Below are positions 1 to 5,274 of a stretch of 12,637 nucleotides of DNA, in pieces. Made by a program: the position numbers and the translations under genes. Every line of letters begins with the position of its first letter. Position 1 is the stretch's first letter. The notes under the pieces were generated by a model. The model made no database searches. It was given only the letters and a program-made list of their open reading frames with translations, and had not been told where the DNA came from. This DNA is from an uncultured Pedobacter sp. (GTDB taxonomy: Bacteria > Bacteroidota > Bacteroidia > Sphingobacteriales > Sphingobacteriaceae). Location: contig CAMLDJ010000153.1 in NCBI GenBank assembly GCA_946478755.1, forward strand, positions 1 through 12,637, read 5' to 3'.

Positions 1-751
1 CAGCATCATGCAGGGCGACTGGCGGGAAAACAACATCCAGGTCCAGGCCTTAGTCCCGATTAACCTGAACGCGCTTGGAGACACCTATAGTCTTTCCTTA
101 AAAACCGCCACCAGCTATACGCAACGGTACAAGGGAGAAAACATGCCCGCCAATTACATTACCAGCCTGAAGTTTCCCATGGAATACGGGCTCACCTTTG
201 GGCATTCGATGCGCCAGGCCGACCGTGACATTTTCCCAAAATGGGCACAGACCATCAGAGTATCCTATTTTCACCAGCCCTTCGATAAAAGGCTTGACGG
301 GGATCTATTTGCTGCAGAAGCATTTTTATATTTCCCTGGTCTGTTTAAAAACCATTCCTTCACCGCCAATTTCAATTACCAGAAAGCCAGTGGGGTAAGA
401 AGGTACGACAATGAGGTCAATACAGTTTACGGTTACAACAACATTATGGCCAGGAACTTTTTAAAGAACACCCTGCTTTTCAATTACAGGTTCCCCTTCG
501 CTTTTCCAGACCTCGAACTTGGCCCGCTGGCTTACATCAGAAACGTCCGTGGCGGTCTGTTCTGTCACTACGAAAACTTAGGTGTGGAAACCAATTTGGC
601 CGAACCTAAGACTTATGGATTCGAACTGCGGAGCAGCATGAATTTACTGCGCTACCAACCTGTCATCGATCTAGGTGCCAGATTTGTATTCGTTAATAAG
701 TTTTACAATCAAAATCCTATATTAGAGTTAATTTTAAACTACAGCTTCTAG
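1..751 (+). CDS. Outer-membrane beta-barrel protein, C-terminal part (5' end outside window)
   Basis: The frame is open to the left edge, with Ser and Ile codons before the first ATG at position 8, so this is the 3' end of a longer gene. The visible ~249 residues alternate polar and aromatic or aliphatic residues in short strands (for example YSLSLKTATSY and HSFTANFNYQ). They contain many Tyr, Phe and Asn and end in ELILNYSF. A terminal aromatic after an alternating strand is the usual signal for barrel insertion by the BAM machinery. No plug, receptor or enzyme motif is visible, so the family cannot be named. By inference it could be the barrel end of one of the large Bacteroidota surface proteins that carry a soluble N-terminal domain. 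The stop lies 3 nt before the next gene, so the two are very likely co-transcribed. Confidence is high for an outer-membrane barrel and low for any specific role. Confidence 0.72.
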   Translation, partial: SIMQGDWRENNIQVQALVPINLNALGDTYSLSLKTATSYTQRYKGENMPANYITSLKFPMEYGLTFGHSMRQADRDIFPKWAQTIRVSYFHQPFDKRLDGDLFAAEAFLYFPGLFKNHSFTANFNYQKASGVRRYDNEVNTVYGYNNIMARNFLKNTLLFNYRFPFAFPDLELGPLAYIRNVRGGLFCHYENLGVETNLAEPKTYGFELRSSMNLLRYQPVIDLGARFVFVNKFYNQNPILELILNYSF

Positions 752-754
752 ATT

Positions 755-1027
755 ATGCGTACGAAAACCGTTTTCATCATCATTTTCACTGCCCTGATTA
801 CCATTTTTCTAATGATCAACACGGATGCGGTGGAATTTAACTTCATATTCGTAAAAAAAGAAATTTCTAAACTGCTGGTCGTTGGGGTCTGTACTTTTGT
901 GGGCTTTGTTTTGGGGTACTGGGCAGGTCGCCCTAAAACAACGATAAGCACGTATGACAGGGAAACAGACGGCTACAAAGACGATAAAAATGACCTGAGT
1001 GACGAAGACAGAGAATATATCAGATAA
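755..1027 (+). CDS. LapA-like (DUF1049) small two-helix inner-membrane protein
   Basis: This 90-residue protein has a hydrophobic helix at about residues 5-22, a short loop with the NTDAVEFNFIF pattern, and a second helix at about 38-57 ending in GFVLGYWAGR. It finishes in a charged Lys/Asp/Glu-rich tail. The layout (helix, Asn plus V-x-F-x-F loop, helix ending in a Gly-rich motif, charged cytoplasmic tail) is that of the lipopolysaccharide assembly protein A domain. In enterobacteria LapA works with LapB at the inner membrane in controlling LPS synthesis. No LapB-like TPR protein is in this window, so only the fold is assigned. It starts 3 nt after the barrel gene stop, which suggests translational coupling. 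The 3' end is odd: adding one AT to the (AT)3 run just before the stop would continue the frame for 27 more codons (see findings). Confidence 0.7.
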   Translation: MRTKTVFIIIFTALITIFLMINTDAVEFNFIFVKKEISKLLVVGVCTFVGFVLGYWAGRPKTTISTYDRETDGYKDDKNDLSDEDREYIR

Positions 1028-1060
1028 TTCCGACGTCACATCAGATAGTCCGGATGTCGC
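1019..1060 (+). repeat. Imperfect tandem 21-bp duplication over the LapA-like stop codon
   Basis: Two adjacent 21-nt units (1019-1039 and 1040-1060) both begin ATCAGATA and agree at 16 of 21 positions. Four of the five differences are transitions. Read in the frame starting at 1020, the units give SDNSDVT and SDSPDVA, a heptapeptide repeat. The first unit includes the annotated stop codon of the preceding gene. Confidence 0.55.
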
Positions 1061-1082
1061 ACTCAGGATGCGGGAGTATCAT

Positions 1083-1123
1083 AAAAAAGCGTCGGACCAC
1101 TGAAGATGATCCGACGCTTTTTT
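1083..1123. terminator. Bidirectional rho-independent terminator between converging genes
   Basis: A perfect 14-bp stem is formed by 1083-1096 (AAAAAAGCGTCGGA) and 1110-1123, with a 13-nt loop. The A-tract on the left arm and the T-tract on the right arm give a U-run in either direction. It sits between the LapA-like gene (+) and metZ (-), whose stop codon is 23 nt beyond it, and can end both transcripts. Confidence 0.9.
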
Positions 1124-1145
1124 ATTTTCTTATTATTAGAGGCTT

Positions 1146-2312
1146 CTATCCTAAAGCCTGTTTGATATCTCCAAGAATATCGTTGATATGCTCCAGGCCG
1201 ATAGATAAACGAATCGTCCCCTGCTCTATACCCACCTCCAAACGCTCCTCTTCAGTGAGTTTAGAATGCGTACTGGTTGCCGGATGGGTAGCGATAGACC
1301 TGGTATCCCCCAGATTAGCTGAAATAGAGAACATCTTCAGCTTGTTCATAAAATTACTTGCCGCGTCAACACCACCCTCAATTACCAGGGTTACAATACC
1401 TCCGCCCTGCTTCATTTGCTTTCTAGCGATTTCATACTGCGGATGAGAAGCAAGAAAAGGGTACATTACCTTTTTGATGCGGGTATGGCTTTCTAAAAAT
1501 TCTGCGACTTTCAAGGCATTCTCACAATGTCTGTCCATGCGAACAGCAAGCGTCTCTAAACTTTTAGACAACAACCAGGCGTTAAACGGTGACATCGCAG
1601 GTCCGCTATGTCTTGCAAAACCTTCAATTTCCTTAATTATCTTTTCCGAGCCCAGGATGATCCCTCCAAGGGTACGCCCCTGTCCATCAATAAATTTCGT
1701 AGCAGAATGAATAGATATGTCGGCACCCAATTTGATTGGCTGTTGCAAATATGGCGTAGCAAAACAATTGTCAACCGCCAGCAAAATATTATGTTTCTTT
1801 GCCAGTGCGGTCAGCCACTCCAGATCGATAATATCAATTCCCGGATTGGAAGGAGTTTCCACAAAGATTATTTTTGTGTTGGGCTGTATTCCGTTTTCCC
1901 ATTGATCTGGTTTATCCAGATCGGCATAAGTATAACTAATGCCCCATTTTGCGAAAACATTGTTCAGCAGCTGATGTGTTGAACCAAACACAGAGCGGCT
2001 GGACAAAACATGATCTCCGGACTTTAAAAAAGTTGCAAATGTGGTAAATATTGCAGCCATACCGGAAGCCGTTGCCCATCCCGTCTCCGACCCTTCAAGG
2101 GCTGCCATTTTCTCAATCAGCTCAGTGGTATTCGGATTGGCGTAGCGACTGTACACATTTCCTTCCTTTTCGTTCGCAAAAAGCGCACGCATATCTTCCG
2201 CATCATCAAACTTGTAACTTGATGTTAAATACAAGGGCACTGAGTGCTCTTTAAACTGTGTTCTTTCGGCTTGTAGACGTATGGCCAGGGTTTCAAAATT
2301 CTCTTCTTGCAT
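1146..2312 (-). CDS. metZ: O-succinylhomoserine sulfhydrylase, PLP-dependent trans-sulfuration family
   Basis: This 388-residue, full-length member of the Cys/Met metabolism PLP enzyme family should convert O-succinyl- (or O-acetyl-) homoserine plus sulfide to homocysteine in the cytoplasm. The phosphate-binding YSRYANP is at residues 54-60 and TASGMAA at 81-87. Asp181 in VDN should contact the pyridine nitrogen, and SATKF carries the Schiff-base lysine, Lys206. The following DGQGRTLGG matches MetZ enzymes (DGQGR) better than cystathionine gamma-synthase or methionine gamma-lyase, although these are the main alternatives. The ATG start is followed directly by the conserved N-terminal TLAIR, so no change is needed. 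It lies 6 nt downstream of the OsmC gene, which implies one transcript and perhaps translational coupling. I see no SAM or other methionine riboswitch in front of it; any control must come from upstream in the operon. Confidence 0.85.
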   Translation of the reverse strand: MQEENFETLAIRLQAERTQFKEHSVPLYLTSSYKFDDAEDMRALFANEKEGNVYSRYANPNTTELIEKMAALEGSETGWATASGMAAIFTTFATFLKSGDHVLSSRSVFGSTHQLLNNVFAKWGISYTYADLDKPDQWENGIQPNTKIIFVETPSNPGIDIIDLEWLTALAKKHNILLAVDNCFATPYLQQPIKLGADISIHSATKFIDGQGRTLGGIILGSEKIIKEIEGFARHSGPAMSPFNAWLLSKSLETLAVRMDRHCENALKVAEFLESHTRIKKVMYPFLASHPQYEIARKQMKQGGGIVTLVIEGGVDAASNFMNKLKMFSISANLGDTRSIATHPATSTHSKLTEEERLEVGIEQGTIRLSIGLEHINDILGDIKQALG

Positions 2313-2318
2313 TTTAAT

Positions 2319-2735
2319 TTATTGATGGATGGTATAGGTAAAATTTAAGGTAGCGGAGCGGCCCAAAATATTGGATACTGAACAATATTTGTCGAAGGTT
2401 AAGGCCAGTGCACGTTCTACCTTCTGCGCATTTAATGCCCCATAAAGGTCAAAATGAATATCAATCACGTCAAATATCGGTGGCATTTCTTCTTCCTTCC
2501 TGCTCGCTTTAATCGCTATTTTCACATCGTTTAACGGCTCCTTTTGCTTTGTCAGCACATTCACCATATCAATCCCGCTGCAGCCACCCAAACCGATGAG
2601 CAACATTTCCATTGGTCTGAAACCTTTGTTCTCCCCGCCGATTGCAGGCTTGGCATCGAGTTCAACAGTAAAACCACTGGAATTCTCTGCCTCAAAATTG
2701 AATTTACCGCTTTTACGTACTAAATTAATCTCCAT
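2319..2735 (-). CDS. OsmC/Ohr-family thiol peroxidase-like protein
   Basis: This is a 138-residue protein of the OsmC fold. The two family cysteines are visible: Cys52 in GLGGCSGID and Cys118 in FDKYCSVS. These are the peroxidatic and resolving cysteines in characterised members, which reduce organic hydroperoxides. The first sits at the start of the central helix after PMEMLLIGLGG, and the second in the conserved K-Y-C-S-V-S segment, as in the YhfA-like branch of the family. An ATG 33 nt further upstream would add MLWQLKTINTN. I prefer the internal ATG at 2735 because family homology begins at MEINLVRKSG and the preceding stretch is A/T-rich leader-like sequence. It lies between ispE (58 nt upstream) and metZ (6 nt downstream). 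The pairing with a sulfide-using enzyme suggests a role in thiol or persulfide chemistry, but this is inference and the substrate is unknown. Confidence 0.85.
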   Translation of the reverse strand: MEINLVRKSGKFNFEAENSSGFTVELDAKPAIGGENKGFRPMEMLLIGLGGCSGIDMVNVLTKQKEPLNDVKIAIKASRKEEEMPPIFDVIDIHFDLYGALNAQKVERALALTFDKYCSVSNILGRSATLNFTYTIHQ

Positions 2736-2766
2736 GTTCGTATTTATTGTTTTTAATTGCCATAAC

Positions 2767-2783
2767 ACCTGTCCGTCACAGGT
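2767..2783 (-). repeat. Short perfect inverted repeat in the ispE-osmC gap
   Basis: ACCTGT (2767-2772) and ACAGGT (2778-2783) are separated by 5 nt, giving a 6-bp hairpin 11 nt after the ispE stop. No T-run follows on the - strand, so it is a weak terminator candidate at most. It could serve as an RNA processing or stability stem inside the operon, or be chance. Confidence 0.3.
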
Positions 2784-2793
2784 TCACAGCTGG

Positions 2794-3597
2794 CTACACA
2801 TTATAAAAGACTTTATTACTGGTTTCCAGTTCCGGCAAGCTAACCGGCCGATCAAAAATGGCAAAAACACTTGAACCGCTGCCACTCATTAAAGAGCATA
2901 TCGCGCCCATCTGGTAAAGCTTTGATTTGATCTGCTCAATTTCCGGATATTTTAAAAAAACTGAAGCCTCAAAATCATTTTTCAGACCAGATCTCCATTC
3001 TTTCACAGGCAAATGTATTAAATCTTTTACCGATCTACGAGGAACGACAGGCTTTATTCCGGCATAAGCATCTGCTGTAGACACATGAATGGGCGGTTTC
3101 ACCAGAACAACATAATAATTTGACAAATCTATTGCTATTGAACTGAACTGATCGCCTTTACCGAAAGCAAAAGCCGGCTTGTTTTCTATAAAAAAAGCGC
3201 AGTCGGCCCCCAAAGGCCGTACATAATCCTGCATGGCTACTACGGACAAACCGAGCCGGAATTTATCATTCAGCAGCTTAACCAGATGCGCAGCATCAGA
3301 GGACCCTCCCCCAAGTCCGGCACCGACAGGGATATTTTTAAGCAGCGTGATCTGTTGTGGTGGAAAACCGAAATCCTTTTGCAAGGCATTAAACGCCTGC
3401 AGACAAATGTTATCTTTAACCTTCCCGGGCACGTCGACCCCCTTTACCAGACAAACCGTTTTGTCTGCATCAGTCAGCTCAACGACATCATTCAGCTTTA
3501 CAGGATAAAATACTGTTTCGATATTGTGATAACCATCGGCTCTTTTTTCAATGATGTTCAAACCAAGATTAATCTTGGCGTTGGCAAAAGCAAGCAT
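2794..3597 (-). CDS. ispE: 4-diphosphocytidyl-2-C-methyl-D-erythritol kinase
   Basis: This GHMP-family kinase of 267 residues (family usually 260-300) phosphorylates the 2-hydroxyl of CDP-methylerythritol with ATP, the fourth step of the MEP isoprenoid pathway. Visible features are AKINLGL at residues 7-13, with Lys8 and Asn10 in the substrate site, and the family signature RADGYHNI at 19-26. The ATP-binding glycine-rich loop PVGAGLGGGSSDAA is at 90-103, the catalytic-type Asp132 is in LGADCAFF, and the C-terminal GHMP motif MSGSGSSVFAIF is at 237-248. The start ATG is fixed by the conserved N-terminus beginning two or three residues later. A promoter-like -7 box lies 26 nt upstream of the start codon. 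It is the first gene of a probable ispE-osmC-metZ operon and is divergent from thyA. Its presence shows that the organism uses the MEP route. Confidence 0.95.
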   Translation of the reverse strand: MLAFANAKINLGLNIIEKRADGYHNIETVFYPVKLNDVVELTDADKTVCLVKGVDVPGKVKDNICLQAFNALQKDFGFPPQQITLLKNIPVGAGLGGGSSDAAHLVKLLNDKFRLGLSVVAMQDYVRPLGADCAFFIENKPAFAFGKGDQFSSIAIDLSNYYVVLVKPPIHVSTADAYAGIKPVVPRRSVKDLIHLPVKEWRSGLKNDFEASVFLKYPEIEQIKSKLYQMGAICSLMSGSGSSVFAIFDRPVSLPELETSNKVFYNV

Positions 3598-3622
3598 GTA
3601 TTTATGTTTAACGTTTGAATGG

Positions 3623-3630
3623 CAAACTTA
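3623..3630 (-). promoter_or_regulatory. Candidate Bacteroidota -7 box for the ispE operon
   Basis: On the - strand this reads TAAGTTTG, an exact match to the Bacteroidota -7 consensus TAnnTTTG. It is 26 nt upstream of the ispE start codon and would give a leader of roughly 20 nt. No convincing -33 TTG was found at the usual distance, so the call rests on the -7 match and its position. Confidence 0.5.
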
Positions 3631-3660
3631 GTAAAAAATGCAATCATGATTCTCCCGGCG

Positions 3661-3837
3661 TTAAGAATTGCGGATGACGAGTTCGGGAACGGCTAAGCGT
3701 AACTTCCGATTTAATCTAAAAAACCTATATATTATATCTGTCCCCCTAGTAGATCTATTTGACAAGGTACCACTTCTACCATCCAAGTCAAAATTATTTA
3801 ATGCCTCGCGTAATGCGCAGGACCACTTCCAAACCAT
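3661..3837 (-). other. Unassigned 58-codon open frame in the intergenic region
   Basis: From an ATG at 3837 the - strand is open for 58 codons to a TAA at 3661. The product would begin MVWKWSCALREALNN, contain the basic stretch RFFRLNRKLRLAV (residues 39-51) and end PELVIRNS. There is no -7 box just upstream on that strand, no family motif and no coupling to a neighbour. A frame this long arises by chance fairly often, so it is recorded only as a possible small or remnant gene. Confidence 0.15.
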
Positions 3838-3849
3838 TCAGATATTATG

Positions 3850-3857
3850 TACTTTTG
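3850..3857 (+). promoter_or_regulatory. Candidate Bacteroidota -7 box for thyA-folA
   Basis: TACTTTTG is an exact TAnnTTTG match lying 28 nt before the thyA ATG, giving a predicted leader of about 20 nt. The -33 position carries only TTC within CTTCC (3827-3829), a weak partial match to TTG. Confidence 0.55.
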
Positions 3858-3860
3858 CAT

Positions 3861-3876
3861 ACAGGTTGTACCCTGT
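3861..3876 (+). repeat. Inverted repeat between the thyA -7 box and start codon
   Basis: ACAGG (3861-3865) and CCTGT (3872-3876) flank a 6-nt spacer. The repeat lies immediately downstream of the -7 box and ends 9 nt before the ATG. It could be an operator over the transcription start or a small hairpin at the 5' end of the mRNA. With only 5-bp arms, chance is possible. Confidence 0.3.
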
Positions 3877-3885
3877 TAAACAATT

Positions 3886-4680
3886 ATGAAGCAATATCTA
3901 GACTTAATGCAGCATGTGCTGGATCATGGCACGCAAAAACACGACCGCACAGGAACCGGCACCATCAGCGTATTTGGCTATCAGATGCGTTTTAACCTCC
4001 AGGACGGCTTCCCTATGGTGACCACTAAGAAACTGCATTTAAAATCCATCATACACGAACTGATCTGGTTTTTAAGCGGCGATACCAATATCAAATATTT
4101 AAAAGATAATGGCGTAAAGATCTGGGACGAATGGGCGGATGAAAACGGCGACCTGGGGCCGGTCTATGGCTCGCAGTGGCGGTCATGGCCGAAGCCGGAT
4201 GGCGGCCATATCGATCAGATCGCGCAGATCGTAAACACCATTAAGAACAATCCCGACTCAAGGAGGATCATTGTATCGGCCTGGAACGTGGCTGAAGTTG
4301 AAAACATGGCCCTTCCACCTTGTCATGCCTTCTTTCAGTTCTATGTGGCCGATGGCAAACTAAGCTGCCAGCTGTACCAGCGTAGTGCGGATATATTTTT
4401 GGGTGTTCCATTTAATATTGCTTCCTATGCTTTACTGACTATGATGGTTGCCCAGGTATGCGACCTCGCTTACGGCGATTTTATTCACACCCTCGGCGAT
4501 GCACATTTGTACAACAACCACATTGAACAGGCAAAACTACAGTTGAGCCGCGAACCGAGGAAATTACCGTTAATGCAAATCAACCCTGAAATAAAAGACC
4601 TCCTTCATTTCAAATACGAGGATTTCACCTTATCGGACTATGATGCACACCCGCACATTAAAGGAGCAGTGGCCGTATGA
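3886..4680 (+). CDS. thyA: Thymidylate synthase
   Basis: This protein of 264 residues, the same length as the E. coli enzyme, transfers and reduces the methylene group of methylene-tetrahydrofolate onto dUMP, giving dTMP and dihydrofolate. The nucleophile Cys146 is in [12 protein letters not shown]. The phosphate-binding arginines are at Arg21 (DRTGTGT) and Arg126-127 (DSRRIIV). The motif [20 protein letters not shown] carries the dUMP-contacting Arg, Ser, Asp and Asn residues. The C-terminus ends HIKGAVAV, so the mobile tail with the terminal Val/Ile is intact. The start is fixed by the conserved MKQYLDLM and the adjacent promoter. Its stop overlaps the folA start (ATGA), so dTMP synthesis and recycling of its dihydrofolate product are translationally linked. 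It is divergent from ispE. Confidence 0.97.
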   Translation: MKQYLDLMQHVLDHGTQKHDRTGTGTISVFGYQMRFNLQDGFPMVTTKKLHLKSIIHELIWFLSGDTNIKYLKDNGVKIWDEWADENGDLGPVYGSQWRSWPKPDGGHIDQIAQIVNTIKNNPDSRRIIVSAWNVAEVENMALPPCHAFFQFYVADGKLSCQLYQRSADIFLGVPFNIASYALLTMMVAQVCDLAYGDFIHTLGDAHLYNNHIEQAKLQLSREPRKLPLMQINPEIKDLLHFKYEDFTLSDYDAHPHIKGAVAV

Positions 4681-5162
4681 TCATATCTGTAGTAGTAGCC
4701 AGTGCGGAAAATAACGCCATCGGTAAAGACAATCAGCTGTTGTGGCATTTGCCCGCCGATTTAAAGCATTTTAAACAAATTACTACCGGCCATACCATTA
4801 TCATGGGCCGCAAAACATACGATTCTATTGGTAGGCCTTTACCAAACAGACGCAATATTGTCATCACCAGGTCCCAGGGCTTACAAATACCAGGAGCTGA
4901 AGTTAGGGGAAACATGGAGGATGCGCTTGCACTTTGCACAGGAGAAGAAGAAGTTTTCATTATAGGCGGCGCTGAACTCTATAAATCGACCATGGATATG
5001 GTGGACCGGATCTACCTGACCAGGGTACATGAGCATTACGAAGCGGATGCCTTTTTTCCCGAAATTGATCGTAGCCGCTGGGAAGAAACCAATGTTGAGA
5101 AACATCTTCCCGACGAAAAAAATAGCGTAGCTTACACTTTTTCGACACTCTCTCGTAAATAG
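4677..5162 (+). CDS. folA: Dihydrofolate reductase
   Basis: This 161-residue protein (E. coli enzyme 159) reduces dihydrofolate to tetrahydrofolate with NADPH, regenerating the folate oxidised by ThyA. Visible features are the N-terminal strand [15 protein letters not shown] and Trp23 in [12 protein letters not shown]. The catalytic acid is Asp28 of the same motif, as in the Asp-type chromosomal enzymes. NADPH-binding [14 protein letters not shown] is at residues 43-56, RRNIVITR at 58-65, and IIGGAELY at 95-102. The 4-nt ATGA overlap with thyA sets the start. All catalytic positions look intact, and nothing suggests an acquired trimethoprim-resistant type. There is no clear terminator directly after the gene; the next 112 nt are A/T-rich and hold the secDF promoter-like site. 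Confidence 0.97.
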   Translation: MIISVVVASAENNAIGKDNQLLWHLPADLKHFKQITTGHTIIMGRKTYDSIGRPLPNRRNIVITRSQGLQIPGAEVRGNMEDALALCTGEEEVFIIGGAELYKSTMDMVDRIYLTRVHEHYEADAFFPEIDRSRWEETNVEKHLPDEKNSVAYTFSTLSRK

Positions 5163-5215
5163 TTGAGCCCTATAATAAAAAATCAATAAGGTGGCCTATT
5201 AATTAAAAAAATAAT

Positions 5216-5223
5216 TAGATTTG
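5216..5223 (+). promoter_or_regulatory. Candidate Bacteroidota -7 box for secDF
   Basis: TAGATTTG exactly matches TAnnTTTG, 51 nt before the secDF ATG, in an A/T-rich 112-nt gap after folA. No TTG lies at the usual -33 distance. The predicted leader, about 45 nt, contains a perfect direct repeat of ATATATAG at 5240-5247 and 5249-5256. Confidence 0.45.
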
Positions 5224-5274
5224 CCGACTTGTTAAAAAAATATATAGCATATATAGACTAATAATTACAAACAA

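Larger units (their letters stand above)
3598..3885. other. Divergent intergenic region between ispE and thyA
   Basis: This is the largest gap in the window (288 nt). It holds a -7-like box for each flanking gene at its two ends. A more G+C-rich patch at about 3655-3708 includes the small hairpin GTTCGGGAAC (3681-3690), and there is an inverted repeat in the thyA leader. A 58-codon frame is open on the - strand (3661-3837), and a 73-codon + strand frame runs through the same DNA into the thyA start. Neither has recognisable homology or a start signal, so neither is called as a gene. No tRNA or known ncRNA fold was recognised. Confidence 0.6.

Noticed and set aside
1146..2312. Cystathionine gamma-synthase or methionine gamma-lyase identity for the PLP enzyme
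   Set aside because: The DGQGR motif after the PLP lysine and the N-terminal pattern fit O-succinylhomoserine sulfhydrylase better, though substrate choice in this family cannot be proven from sequence.
2736..2768. Upstream ATG for the OsmC-family gene
   Set aside because: The 11 extra residues fall outside the family domain and the DNA looks like an untranslated A/T-rich leader; the ATG at 2735 fits better.
3668..3889. 73-codon + strand frame upstream of and running into thyA
   Set aside because: It has no homology, lacks a promoter or coupling, and overlaps the probable thyA promoter and the thyA start in another frame.
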